A stretch of 64,000 nt of DNA from Desulfovibrionaceae bacterium (GTDB lineage Bacteria > Desulfobacterota > Desulfovibrionia > Desulfovibrionales > Desulfovibrionaceae), in the NCBI GenBank assembly GCA_031082225.1, contig JAVHLG010000012.1, positions 242-64,241 of the forward strand, in the 5' to 3' direction. Position numbers and translations under genes: made by a program. This document shows positions 34,112-43,029 of this stretch, piece after piece; position 1 is the first letter of the stretch, and the number at the start of each line of letters is the position of its first letter. Below the pieces are notes generated by a model that did no database searches, was not told the origin of the DNA, and was given only the letters and a program-made list of their open reading frames with translations.

Positions 34112-36028
34112 CTACGCGGCCGTGCGGTCCTCCACGTCCATGAGCGCCAGTTCCCCGCACATCTCCCGGACGCTGGCGTCCTGGTAGGTGATCTCGGCCC
34201 GCAGGTTCATGCGGCACTCCGGGGAATACAGGGCCGTGACCAGGGCCCCGTAGCGTTCGGAGACCACCTTGCGCCGCACCTTGCGGGTGCGCGTGAGCTC
34301 CCCGTCGTCGGCGTCGAGCTCCTTGAACAGCAGGACAAAACGCAACACCCGCATCTGGGAGGCGAGGGTTGCGTTGATGGCCGCGATCTCGGCCCTGATC
34401 AGGGCGTAAACCTCGGGCTTGGCGGACAGATCCTGGTAGGTGGTGTAGGTCAGGGCCTTGGACTCGGCCCAGCGGCCCACGATCTCGGCGTCGATGCACA
34501 CGATGGCCGCCAGATGGTCGCGGTCGTGGCCGAAGACCACGGCCTCCCGGATGTAGGGCGAAAACTTGAGCTTGTTCTCCATGAACTGGGGCGAGAACTT
34601 GAAACCGCCCTTGAGGGTCATGACGTCCTTGACCCGGTCGATGACCACCAGTCGGCCCTGGTCGTCGAAATAGCCCGCGTCGCCCGAGCGCAGGCGGCCG
34701 TCATCGGTCAGGGTCTCGGCCGTGGCCGCCGGGTTTTTATAATAGCCCAAAAACACCGAGGGGCTCCTGGACAGGATCTCGCCGTCCTCGGCGATGGTCA
34801 GTTCCGTCTCCGGAATGGGCTGGCCCACGGAGGTGAAGTCCACGGCCCCGTCACGGTGGATGCAGGAGATGCCGGAGATTTCCGTCTGGCCATAGATCTG
34901 CTTCAGGTTGACGCCCATGGCGTGGAAAAACCGGAAGGCGTCGGGACCAAGAGCCGCGCCGCCGGTGCTGGCCGAGCGCACGTTGGAAAAGCCCAGGCGG
35001 TCCTTTAAGGCCCGAAACAGGCAGAACCAGGCCACGCCGTAGGCCAGGCGCAGGCCAAGGCCGGGCGTTTTCCCGGCGAACCGGACGTCGGCCAGGCGGA
35101 TGCCCACGGGCAGGAAGAGGTTGTAGAGAAAACGCTTGAGGCGCGTGGTCTCCATGATCTTGACCCGGACCCGGGCGGCCAGGTTCTCCCACACCCGGGG
35201 CGGGGAGAAGATGACGTTGGGGCCGATCTCGCGGATGTTGTCCTGCACCGTGTCCGGCTCCTCGGGGAAATTCACGGTGAAGCCGAATAACAGCGCCGAG
35301 GCCACGGCCATCATCTGCTCGCCCATCCAGGCCAGGGGCAGAAAGGAGACGAACTCGTCGGACGGACGCCGCTCGTCCACCAGCCCCAGGTTGTGGGCCA
35401 TGGCCAGGAGGTTTTTATGGGAGAGCATGGCCAGCTTGGGCCGACCGGTGGTGCCGGAGGTGGTGGCGATCAGGGCCGGATCGTCCGGGGACAGGGCCGC
35501 CACCCAGTCGGGGAACTGCCCGGCCAGATCACGTCCCGACTCACGCACGGCCTCGAAGCTCACAAGGCCCGGCTCGTCCACCCCGGCCAGCCCCTTGGGG
35601 TCGTGGAAGACGATGTGCGCCAACTGCGGCAGTCCCTGGCGCAGGGACAGCATCTTGTCCACCTGTTCCTGGTCCTCGGCCACCACCAGCCGGGCCTCGG
35701 ACAATTCCAGGATGTAGGCGATCTCATCGGCCGGGGCGTCCTGGTACAGCCCCAGGGCCATGCCGCCCAGGGCCTGGATGGCCAGTTCCGCGAACAGCCA
35801 TTCGGGGCGGTTGTCGCCGATGAGGATGACGATGTCGCCCGGGCCGAACCCCAGTTTTTTCAACCCCCCGGCGAACTCGGCAGCGGCGGTGAGGTAGTCG
35901 TCCCAGGAAAAACGCTGCCACACGCCCCACTGCTTCTCCCGCAGGGCGGTCTTTTTCCCATGGGCCCGGGCCTTTTTGCACAGCAGGCCGGGAAGCGTGT
36001 CGAGATACGGTTTTGGGGCCTCGCCCAT
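34112..36028 (-). CDS. long-chain acyl-CoA synthetase-type AMP-binding enzyme
   Basis: A 638-residue adenylate-forming enzyme of the long-chain fatty-acid-CoA ligase branch. ALIATTSGTTGRPKLAMLSH is the AMP-binding P-loop motif, IYGQTEISGISC the adenine motif, LRSGDAGYFDDQGRLVVIDR the ATP-ribose block and VMTLKGGFKFSPQFMENKLK the hinge. KVRRKVV provides the late catalytic-Lys region. It makes acyl-CoA from a carboxylic acid, ATP and CoA. Start choice: ATG at 36028 is preceded by GGATGG; an in-frame GTG lies at 36040. Its place between livG and livH suggests that it activates the imported acid. Confidence 0.88.
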   Translation of the reverse strand: MGEAPKPYLDTLPGLLCKKARAHGKKTALREKQWGVWQRFSWDDYLTAAAEFAGGLKKLGFGPGDIVILIGDNRPEWLFAELAIQALGGMALGLYQDAPADEIAYILELSEARLVVAEDQEQVDKMLSLRQGLPQLAHIVFHDPKGLAGVDEPGLVSFEAVRESGRDLAGQFPDWVAALSPDDPALIATTSGTTGRPKLAMLSHKNLLAMAHNLGLVDERRPSDEFVSFLPLAWMGEQMMAVASALLFGFTVNFPEEPDTVQDNIREIGPNVIFSPPRVWENLAARVRVKIMETTRLKRFLYNLFLPVGIRLADVRFAGKTPGLGLRLAYGVAWFCLFRALKDRLGFSNVRSASTGGAALGPDAFRFFHAMGVNLKQIYGQTEISGISCIHRDGAVDFTSVGQPIPETELTIAEDGEILSRSPSVFLGYYKNPAATAETLTDDGRLRSGDAGYFDDQGRLVVIDRVKDVMTLKGGFKFSPQFMENKLKFSPYIREAVVFGHDRDHLAAIVCIDAEIVGRWAESKALTYTTYQDLSAKPEVYALIRAEIAAINATLASQMRVLRFVLLFKELDADDGELTRTRKVRRKVVSERYGALVTALYSPECRMNLRAEITYQDASVREMCGELALMDVEDRTAA

Positions 36029-36073
36029 GTCGCCATCCACGATGTTTCGGGTTCGATGTTCAAAAAATGGCCC

Positions 36074-36143
36074 CTAGCGACCGAGAAACACCCCGTCGTC
36101 GCCGCCCAGGTAGGAGGCCGCCACGTCCGCGTCAGCCATGACC
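36074..36143 (-). pseudogene. relic of a second livG, last ~22 codons only
   Basis: On the minus strand this reads MADADVAASYLGGDDGVFLG, then Arg and TAG, nearly identical to the true end of livG (MADADVVAAYLGGDDGVFLGR). By eye about 58 of 63 bases match the livG tail at 36243-36305, including the stop region. No ABC ATPase sequence precedes it. It looks like the remnant of a tandem livG duplication, or a copy made by a rearrangement at the operon junction. Confidence 0.75.
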
Positions 36144-36153
36144 GCCCAAACCC

Positions 36154-36195
36154 AAAAATACGTCAGTATTTTTGAAAAAACGTCATTTCAAATGA
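36154..36195. promoter_or_regulatory. two AT-rich palindromes in the livG - ligase gap
   Basis: AAAAATAC-GTCA-GTATTTTT (36154-36173) and TCATTT-C-AAATGA (36183-36195). Both are perfect and AT-rich in a GC-rich operon. On the minus strand the first forms a weak A/T hairpin with flanking T and could end or attenuate transcripts after livG; the second looks like a small operator. Confidence 0.45.
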
Positions 36196-36237
36196 GTACC
36201 GCTCTCAACCATCCCCGCCGGTCCCGCCCAACGCCTG

Positions 36238-37020
36238 CTACCGGCCGAGAAACACCCCGTCGTCGCCGCCCAGATAGGCAGCCACCACGTCCGCGTCAGC
36301 CATAACCTCCTGTGGCGACCCCTCGGCCAGCACCCGGCCGAAATCCAGCACCACCACCTTGTCCGAAATATCCATGACCACCCCCATGTCGTGCTCCACC
36401 AAAAGCACGCTCATGCCCCACTCCTCGTTGATGTCCAGGATGTAGCGGGCCATGTCCTCGGTCTCTTCCAGGTTCATGCCGGCCATGGGCTCGTCGAGAA
36501 GGATGAGGTCGGATTCGGCGGCCAGGGCCCGGCCCAGTTCCACGCGCTTTTGCACGCCGTAGGGCAGCTTTCCGGCCGCCTGATGGCGGTAGGGCGACAG
36601 CCCCAGGAAATCGATGACATCCTCCACCCGGCGGCGGTGGGCGTCCTCGGCCCGGCGGGCCCGGCCCAGGTAGAGGATGGAGGCCAGGATGCCGTAGTCC
36701 ATGCGGGCGTGGCGGCCGACCATGAGATTGTCCAGGACCGACAGGCCCCGGAACAGGGCGATGTTTTGGAAGGTGCGCGACAGCCCGAGCTTTGTCCGGG
36801 CATGGGAGGGCACGGCCAAAAGGTCGGCCCCGCCCAGGCTGATGGACCCGGAATCGGGCACGTAGCGGCCGCTTATGCAGTTGAGCATGCTGGTCTTGCC
36901 CGCGCCGTTGGGGCCGATAAGCGAGACGATGTCCCCCTTCTCCACGGAAAAGCCCACGCCGGTCAGGGCCGCCAGCCCCCGGAAGGTCAGGGTCACATCG
37001 GTGACGTCGAGAAAGGCCAT
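36238..37020 (-). CDS. livG: branched-chain amino acid ABC transporter ATPase LivG
   Basis: A 260-residue ABC ATPase: Walker A GPNGAGKTS, Q-loop SRTFQNIALFRGLSVLDNLM (LivG type), a LivG-specific insertion (ASILYLGRARRAEDAHRRRV), a modified signature LPYGVQKRVEL, Walker B LILLDEPMAGMN, and switch His in LLVEHDM. The start at 37020 overlaps the previous stop by one base (TGATG). The LSGGQ-like signature is LPYGVQK, common in this sub-branch of acid-transporting LivG proteins. Confidence 0.92.
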   Translation of the reverse strand: MAFLDVTDVTLTFRGLAALTGVGFSVEKGDIVSLIGPNGAGKTSMLNCISGRYVPDSGSISLGGADLLAVPSHARTKLGLSRTFQNIALFRGLSVLDNLMVGRHARMDYGILASILYLGRARRAEDAHRRRVEDVIDFLGLSPYRHQAAGKLPYGVQKRVELGRALAAESDLILLDEPMAGMNLEETEDMARYILDINEEWGMSVLLVEHDMGVVMDISDKVVVLDFGRVLAEGSPQEVMADADVVAAYLGGDDGVFLGR

Positions 37021-37679
37021 CAGATCATCCACTCGCTTTCAAAATCCGCAGCGGACACCAGGCGGTATCCCTTGTGCTCGATGGCCCCGGCCACCAGGCA
37101 GGGGTCGTCCACGGCCAGCCGGATGACCACCATGCGGCGGTTTTCATGATAAAACGTGCCGGTGGCGATGATGCTCACCCCCAGATCCTTGATGATGCCC
37201 GAGACCTCGTGCAGCACGCCGGGCCGGTCCTCGACCTCGAAGACGATGCGCGAGCCGCCCTGCTTGAGCCCCATCTCCTCCACAAGCACGTCGAGCATGA
37301 CCGAGCGGTTGATGTAGCCCACAAGCTTGCCCTGCTCGTTGACCACGGCCAGCCCGGCCAGGTTCTTCTGATGCATGATCTCGGCGGCCTGCTCGATCTC
37401 CATCTCCGGATGCACGGTGGTGATGTCCTTGCGCATGATCTTTTTCACCGTGAGCTTGGACAGAAGGTACAGGGCCTCGTGCTTGTCCAGGGTGGTCATG
37501 ATGGAGGGCAGGGCCAGGGCGATGTCCTCCTTGCGCACGTATCCCACCAGATCCTTGTTTTCATCCACCACAAGAAGCATCCACAGTTCGCTCCCCTTCA
37601 GCAGTTTGTCTGCGTCAAGGACCGGGGTTTGCGGCGTGACCTTCTTGAAGTCTTTGAGCATCTTGAGGCCTACGTACAT
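37020..37679 (-). CDS. CBS-pair and ACT domain protein
   Basis: A 219-residue protein: two CBS domains (about residues 5-60, MLKDFKKVTPQTPVLDADKL; and about 78-140, VKKIMRKDITTVHPEMEIEQ) and an ACT domain (about 145-215, IVFEVEDRPGVLHEVSGIIK). CBS pairs bind adenine nucleotides and ACT domains usually bind amino acids, so this is a likely cytosolic sensor of energy charge and ligand for the transporter and ligases that follow; AcuB is a comparable protein. I start at ATG 37679 because GGAGGA is seven bases upstream; the ATG at 37685 would almost touch it. It is the first gene of the Liv operon. Confidence 0.85.
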   Translation of the reverse strand: MYVGLKMLKDFKKVTPQTPVLDADKLLKGSELWMLLVVDENKDLVGYVRKEDIALALPSIMTTLDKHEALYLLSKLTVKKIMRKDITTVHPEMEIEQAAEIMHQKNLAGLAVVNEQGKLVGYINRSVMLDVLVEEMGLKQGGSRIVFEVEDRPGVLHEVSGIIKDLGVSIIATGTFYHENRRMVVIRLAVDDPCLVAGAIEHKGYRLVSAADFESEWMI

Positions 37680-38090
37680 CAGCATTCCTCCATGTCGGCG
37701 GGAAAACACGAAAAGGGCGAAAATGGCCAGCCACGCGGCGACGATCGGGCTCACATACCGCAAGTCGTTTCCCATGCACAAGCATTTCTTGAATAACCGC
37801 TCCTTTGGGGGCTGGTTTTCACCCTTGCAGTATATTCTCAAAAATATAGCACATTGGAGGTCATGGCCTGGCAAGGACCACGCGCCGCATGTCCGGCGTC
37901 CGCCGCCTCCGCCGCAGGCCCGTTCCAACCGTCGGCGGATTCAACCATCCGGCCCGGGAGACGGCGCAGAGCCATGATCGTGCCGCACAATGCCCCGGGT
38001 CGTCGCCCTGCCCCGCACCACGTCCGAAAGCCGCCTTGCCGTATTGCGTCCCCAGAAGGACGGCCCCCATGCGACATGGCGTCATGTGTT
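37680..38090 (-). promoter_or_regulatory. Liv operon promoter region with a palindrome over the -10
   Basis: On the minus strand -35 TTGCCA (37869-37874) and -10 TGCTAT (37846-37851), 17-base spacer, with TATATT alternatives just downstream. A palindrome TATATT-6-AATATA (37831-37848) covers the -10 edge and start site and could be an operator. The leader is about 150 bases. The remainder (37880-38090), after the end of the 38091 gene, shows nothing I can support. Confidence 0.45.
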
Positions 38091-38513
38091 TCAATCCGCC
38101 TGCTCCCGGACGCCGCGCAGACCCGAGCCCTTCCCGGCCGCTTCCCGCAACTGCCGTTCCTGAAGCACCACGGGCACGATGAAAAGGACATAGGGGATAA
38201 ACACCATGGCGGCGTGGACCAGTCCCGGCCCGAACAGCCCCGGCGGGCCGTAGGGGGTGTCCGTGGCCGCCAGGATGACGGCATAGATGCCAAGGGCCCC
38301 TGTGCCCCGGTACAGGAGACGGCAACCCGCCGCGTCAAGCCATGCCCGGCCGTAGGCCAGGTCGAAGGCCGCGCGCAGGCACAGGCCGAACAGGACGATG
38401 TCCCCGATGTTTTTCACCAGGGCCTGGGCGGTGGGAACGGCCAGGATCCCGATCCCGGCGTTGGCCAGGGTGGGCAGGTACAGGACAATCAGGAGATAAA
38501 AGAAGGATTTCAT
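38091..38513 (-). CDS. small membrane protein, four helices, unknown function
   Basis: A 140-residue protein. The first helix looks like a signal-anchor (YLLIVLYLPTLANAGIGILA); further hydrophobic segments lie at about 33-50, 68-85 and 98-115, and the tail is basic and polar. I cannot name a family. It starts 10 bases after the DUF294 gene's stop with GGAGCC before the ATG, so it is the last gene of the symporter operon. Small partners of this sort often help assemble or regulate the transporter; that is inference. Confidence 0.7.
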   Translation of the reverse strand: MKSFFYLLIVLYLPTLANAGIGILAVPTAQALVKNIGDIVLFGLCLRAAFDLAYGRAWLDAAGCRLLYRGTGALGIYAVILAATDTPYGPPGLFGPGLVHAAMVFIPYVLFIVPVVLQERQLREAAGKGSGLRGVREQAD

Positions 38514-38523
38514 GGCGGCTCCG

Positions 38524-40086
38524 TCAACCGGCGTTGAGGTGAAACATGTCCTTGAGAAAGGACTGCATGGTCCCGATGACCCCGAAGGCGTCGCGCAGGG
38601 TTCCCTTGTCCATGTCCGAAAGGGCCCGGGGATCGATGTGGGTGTCCGGGGGGAGGCCGCGCTCCACCTGGGAAAGCTGGTGGGCGAGCTTGACCGAAAG
38701 CAAAAACTCGAAGGCCTGGGCCACCTCCCGGCCCAGGTTGGCGGGGATGTGCCCCAGCCTGGCCAGGGTCTCCACCCGCTCCAGGGTGCCCGTCTCCACC
38801 ACGCCGTGGGCCAGGGCCATGACCCGGGCGAAGTCCTGAAACGGCACCAGCCCGCGTTTTTTTAAGTCCAGCGTCTGCTTGTGCTGGCCGCTTCTCTCCA
38901 CGGCAAAGCCGCGAAAAAGCGTCAGGGGAGCCCGGGTGACCTGGCAGTCCGCCGCCAGAAAACGCAGGAAGATGCCGCTTGCCGCCGCCCGGCGGGCGAC
39001 ATGGGCGCGCAGGTCGTCGGCGAGTTCCACGCGCCCGGCCACGCCGCGAAAATCGAAGAAGATGGTGGAATGCAAGACCTCCAGGGGCTCGGGCACGGCG
39101 ATCCAGTCCTCGAAGGTGGCCTTCCAGGCGGCCAGGCTTTTGCGCCAGGCCGGGTTCACGGCCATCATGTTCCCCTTGCAGCGGGGGAAACCGGCCTTCT
39201 CCAGATGGCCCACCACGCGCTCGGCCAGGGCCTGGAAAAAGACCTCCGCCGCGCGGCGCACGGGTTCGTCGGGACTGTCGGCATAGACCAGGGCGTTGTC
39301 CTGGTCCGTGGCGAAGGTCTGCTCCCGGCGGCCCTCGCTGCCCATGGAGATCCAGCAATAGGCCGTGGGCGGCGGGCCGATCTCCCGATGCACCAGTTCG
39401 ATGATCTTGTGCAGGATGTGGTCGTTGACCACGGTGATCAGGCGGGTGATGTGCCCGGCCCGGGCCCCGTTGTCCAAAAGCGCCCGGATCACCCGGGGGG
39501 TCTTGGCCAGCAGGGGATAGAGCCCGGCGAAATCCCGCTGGGACTGGATCTCCCGAAAAAGAGACAGGGGCGAGACGCTGTGCAAAAGCAGGATGTCGTG
39601 GGCCGTGACCACGCCGGTCACCCCGCCTGGACCGGTCACGGCCAGATGATGGACCTTGTGGGCCATCATCTTGAGCAGGGCGTCGAAACAGGCCTCGCTT
39701 GCGGCGATTTCCGCCACCGGGCTGGACATGACGGTCTTGACCCCGGATTCCAGATCCCGGCCCAGGGCCACGGCCTTGCGCAGATCCGTGTCGGTGACGA
39801 TGCCCAGGACGCCCCCCGGGCTCTGGCTCACCAGCAGGGAGCCCACGCCCTCCTTGAGCATGATCCGGGCTGCGTCCCGGATGGGCAGGCCCGGTTCCGC
39901 CACGATGGGCGGGCGCGACACCAGATCGCCCACGCGCCTGGCGAACAGGGACAGGTCCGGGCTTTCGGCGGCCCTGCGCCGCCTGGGGGCCTCGGGGTCG
40001 CACGTGGCCGCCCCGCCGCCCGGCGGGTCGTCATGGGGCCGTTCGTTCTGTCGGCCCCCGGGGGGGAGGATGTCCTTTTCCGCCAT
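38524..40086 (-). CDS. CBS-domain DUF294 nucleotidyltransferase-like regulator
   Basis: A 520-residue cytoplasmic protein. After a disordered 45-residue start come two CBS domains (about 50-105 and 112-170), then the DUF294 nucleotidyltransferase-like domain with CWISMGSEGRREQTFATDQD, which keeps the G-S-x-x-R...D-x-D pattern of GlnD-type transferases. A C-terminal helical DUF294_C domain (about 375-515) follows. The arrangement resembles the GlnD N-terminus. Such proteins are regularly linked to sodium:solute symporters with DUF4212 subunits, as here. It may control uptake according to nucleotide levels, but target and reaction are not established. A weak AGGCGT precedes the ATG. Confidence 0.85.
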   Translation of the reverse strand: MAEKDILPPGGRQNERPHDDPPGGGAATCDPEAPRRRRAAESPDLSLFARRVGDLVSRPPIVAEPGLPIRDAARIMLKEGVGSLLVSQSPGGVLGIVTDTDLRKAVALGRDLESGVKTVMSSPVAEIAASEACFDALLKMMAHKVHHLAVTGPGGVTGVVTAHDILLLHSVSPLSLFREIQSQRDFAGLYPLLAKTPRVIRALLDNGARAGHITRLITVVNDHILHKIIELVHREIGPPPTAYCWISMGSEGRREQTFATDQDNALVYADSPDEPVRRAAEVFFQALAERVVGHLEKAGFPRCKGNMMAVNPAWRKSLAAWKATFEDWIAVPEPLEVLHSTIFFDFRGVAGRVELADDLRAHVARRAAASGIFLRFLAADCQVTRAPLTLFRGFAVERSGQHKQTLDLKKRGLVPFQDFARVMALAHGVVETGTLERVETLARLGHIPANLGREVAQAFEFLLSVKLAHQLSQVERGLPPDTHIDPRALSDMDKGTLRDAFGVIGTMQSFLKDMFHLNAG

Positions 40087-40289
40087 AACGCCTGATAGCC
40101 TTTTTTTCAAAACCGGGGAAGCCGGACCGGAAAATGTGCGGCCGGTGGTGACCGGGGCCGCGCCGGTGTGTGCTCCAGTCCCGGGCCGGGGCCGTGGGCC
40201 TCCTGTCCGGGCGGAAACCCGCGGGGCGGGAGGGTCTGGCCCCTTCCCTCCCCGCATGGTTCCGTTTCTTTCGATATCGGGCTGCGCCG

Positions 40290-42071
40290 TTAGTGCGCCG
40301 CAGCGGCCTGGCCCGCGCCCCTGGGCACGCGCACGTTTTCCACCAGATCCTGGATGTGGGCCGGAGGCGGCGGGGTCATCATGGTCACCGCGACAGTGGC
40401 GATGAAGTTGATGACCATGCCCACGGAGCCGATGCCCTCGGGGCTGATGCCCAGAAACCAGGGGGCCATGCCCATGAACTTGGTCTGGATGATGTAGAGC
40501 AGGGTGAATCCCATGCCCGCGATCATCCCGGCGATGGCCCCTTCCCGGCTGGTGCGCTTCCAGAAGATGCCCAGCACGATGATCGGGAAAAAGGACGACG
40601 AGGCCAGCCCGAAGGCCAGGGCCACCACCTGGGCCACGAATCCCGGCGGGTTGATGCCGAAATACCCGGCCACGCACACGGCCACGCCGATCATGATCCG
40701 GCCCAGCAGAAGCTGCGTCTTCTCCGAGGCCTGGGGGTTGATGATCCGGAAGTACAGGTCATGGGAGATGCTCGAGGAGATGACCAAAAGCAGTCCCGAG
40801 GCCGTGGACAGGGCTGCGGCCAGGCCGCCCGCCGCCACCAGGGCCACGACCCAGGCCGGGAGCTTGGCGATTTCGGGGTTGGCCAGCACCATGATGTCGT
40901 TGTCCACGTACAGTTCGTTCTTGTTGGTCGTGGGCTCGTTTTTGATCAGCGGCTGGCCGTACTGGCCGGTCTGGCCGGAGAAGGCCAGCTTGCCGGTGAA
41001 GGCCGGGCCGTAGCTGTAGTTGATGACGCCGTCGCCGTTCTTGTCGACCCAGGCGATGAGCCCGGTTTTTTGCCAGTTGGTGAACCAGGTCGGGGCCTGG
41101 GTGTAGGCCACGCCGTTTAACGAATCGATCATGTTGTAGCGGGCGAAGGCGGCCACGGCCGGGGCGGTGGTATAGAGGATGGAGATGAAAAGCAGGGCGT
41201 AGAAGGCCGAGAGGCGGGCGGCGCGCACGCTTGGCACGGTGTAGAAGCGCACGATCACGTGGGGCAGGCCCGCCGTGCCCACCATCAGGCACATGGTGAT
41301 GGCCAAAACGTCGAGCATGGACTTGGCCCCTGGCCCGGTGAACCCTGTGGTGTAGGCCGCAAACCCCAGATCCGTGCCGATGTTGTCAAGCGCGGTGAGC
41401 AAAAACTGTCCGGCGTACTTGCCCTCGACGATGGTCCCGCCCAGGCCGAGCTGCGGGATGGGGTTGCCGGTGATTTTTAAGGAGATGGCCACGGCCGGGA
41501 CCAGGAAGGCGAAGATGAGCACGCCGTACTGGGCCACCTGGGTCCAGGTGATGCCCTTCATGCCGCCAAGCGCGGCATAGAAGAACACGATGGCCATGCC
41601 GATGTACACGCCGGTGTTCACGTCCACTTCCAGAAAGCGCGAGAACACGATGCCCACGCCGCGCATCTGCCCGGCCACGTAGGTCAGGGAGACGAAGATG
41701 GCGCAGATAAGGGCCACCGTGCGGGCGGTTTTGGAATAATAGCGGTCGCCCACGAAGTCCGGCACCGTGAACTTGCCGAACTTGCGCAGGTACGGGGCCA
41801 GAAGCAGGGCCAAAAGCACGTACCCGCCGGTCCAGCCCATGAGGTACATGCACCCGGCGTAGCCCAGAAACGAAATCAGGCCGGACATGGAAATAAACGA
41901 CGCCGCGCTCATCCAGTCCGCGCCGGTGGCCATGCCGTTGGCCAGGGGCGGCACGTTGCCGCCGGCCACGTAGAATCCCTTGGTGTCCTTCACCCGGCTC
42001 ATCCAGGCGATGCTCAGATACAGGGAGAAGGACAACCCCACGATGATGTAGGTCCAGGTCATGATCGACAT
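40290..42071 (-). CDS. sodium:solute symporter, ActP-like (DUF4212-associated)
   Basis: A 593-residue permease with about 13 hydrophobic helices. KDTKGFYVAGGNVPPLANGM and GADWMSAASFISMSGLISFL are the SSS-family opening, with the likely sodium-site region in the first helices. GGLAAALSTASGLLLVISSS is the helix 8 signature. A soluble insertion (about 330-400, with DKNGDGVINYSYG) resembles an EF-hand-like calcium loop and sits in an extracytoplasmic position by topology. The nearest known function is acetate/short-chain monocarboxylate uptake (ActP). AAAGGAG precedes the ATG. It lies 25 bases after the DUF4212 gene. Confidence 0.9.
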   Translation of the reverse strand: MSIMTWTYIIVGLSFSLYLSIAWMSRVKDTKGFYVAGGNVPPLANGMATGADWMSAASFISMSGLISFLGYAGCMYLMGWTGGYVLLALLLAPYLRKFGKFTVPDFVGDRYYSKTARTVALICAIFVSLTYVAGQMRGVGIVFSRFLEVDVNTGVYIGMAIVFFYAALGGMKGITWTQVAQYGVLIFAFLVPAVAISLKITGNPIPQLGLGGTIVEGKYAGQFLLTALDNIGTDLGFAAYTTGFTGPGAKSMLDVLAITMCLMVGTAGLPHVIVRFYTVPSVRAARLSAFYALLFISILYTTAPAVAAFARYNMIDSLNGVAYTQAPTWFTNWQKTGLIAWVDKNGDGVINYSYGPAFTGKLAFSGQTGQYGQPLIKNEPTTNKNELYVDNDIMVLANPEIAKLPAWVVALVAAGGLAAALSTASGLLLVISSSISHDLYFRIINPQASEKTQLLLGRIMIGVAVCVAGYFGINPPGFVAQVVALAFGLASSSFFPIIVLGIFWKRTSREGAIAGMIAGMGFTLLYIIQTKFMGMAPWFLGISPEGIGSVGMVINFIATVAVTMMTPPPPAHIQDLVENVRVPRGAGQAAAAH

Positions 42072-42096
42072 ATGCGTCTCCTTTGGGCGGCGCGGG

Positions 42097-42408
42097 TTAT
42101 TCGTGGACGTCGAATTCCTTGTCCAGCCGGTCCATGAGCAGGAAGTACGCCAGGATCAGGACCACGAAGACGTACATGGATCCCTGCTGGGCGAACCAGA
42201 ACCCCAGGGGGAAGCCGCCGAAGTGGATGGCGTTGAGCTGGTTGACGAAAAAAATGCTCAAAACGTATCCGGCTACGAACCAGATGCTCAGAAGCACTAC
42301 CATGTATCTGAGGTTGCGCTGCCAGTAGCGACGCATCTTGGCGTCGTTGTCGGCCTTGGCGGTGTCGCCCGACGGGGCTGCGTGCTGCATGTGTCCGTTG
42401 GTTGCCAT
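42097..42408 (-). CDS. DUF4212 small membrane subunit of the symporter
   Basis: A 103-residue protein with a soluble 35-residue start and two hydrophobic helices (about 38-60 and 75-93). YWQRNLRYMVVLLSIWFVAG, LNAIHFGGFPLGFWFAQQGS and DRLDKEFDVHE match the DUF4212 (putative solute:sodium symporter small subunit) family. It is the first gene of the operon. The ATG at 42408 has AAGGAGG at six bases. Confidence 0.92.
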   Translation of the reverse strand: MATNGHMQHAAPSGDTAKADNDAKMRRYWQRNLRYMVVLLSIWFVAGYVLSIFFVNQLNAIHFGGFPLGFWFAQQGSMYVFVVLILAYFLLMDRLDKEFDVHE

Positions 42409-43029
42409 GGGATGCCTCCTTCGCATGTTTCGGATCTTTCAGGAGAAGGACTCGCAGGCCGGCGCGGCCCATGCGTCTTCCTGGAGGCCACCATGAAGCG
42501 GCCCGCGCGCCGGGGCATCTTTTTTTCGACAAGCGGCGCAAACGGGACCGGCAACGGGAACCCCAAGGAGGTATGGCCCCGGACATGCCGGTCGCCCGCT
42601 TACGGCCGTTTTTCCGCCGTTTGCGGCATGGCGCGCCCGGGATCACGGCCGTTTGCCGCCCATGATCGGCGACGGATCGGCAAATGGCGGAATTTCCCGG
42701 ATCAACGGGGCGTCCCCGGGGAGGGGAAAACGGGCCCGTGCCCAGGGCAGAGGGAGAAAAAAACGCCCGCAGTCCAGAGAAGCAGGCGAAAAAAACGCCA
42801 CCCCCGATCCGGCCGAATCCTGGAAAAACAACGACAACACATCGAAAGCACATATTATTTATGACAGGAACAAAACATGCATTCTGTAATCAGAGGGGAC
42901 AGTACGCCGCATTCCGCCCGGCCTGATGCCGGAGGCCTGCGGGCCTGCGCCACATGCCGTTTGCGGGCGGCGGGCACAGGGGCAGGATGGTCGCCGGATT
43001 CCCGGCCGTGACACAACCTGGAGGATTCC
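42409..43029. other. 620-base gap between divergent operons
   Basis: No gene is supported; short frames here are low-complexity. An AT-rich island (about 42837-42895) probably carries the promoters of both divergent units. On the minus strand TTACAG-N17-TGTCAT is a possible pair there. On the plus strand TGACAG-N17-TGTAAT is possible. A small hairpin GGCG-A7-CGCC lies at about 42786-42800. The stretch 42427-42780 shows nothing recognisable. Confidence 0.5.

Noticed and set aside
37811-37829. Sigma-54-like element TGGTTTTCACCCTTGCA
   Set aside because: The GG-GC distance is one base too long and it points away from any plus-strand gene nearby.
42653-42889. 78-codon frame in the gap before the CGGC gene
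   Set aside because: No ribosome site, low-complexity Arg/Gly/Lys composition and overlap with the likely divergent promoter island.
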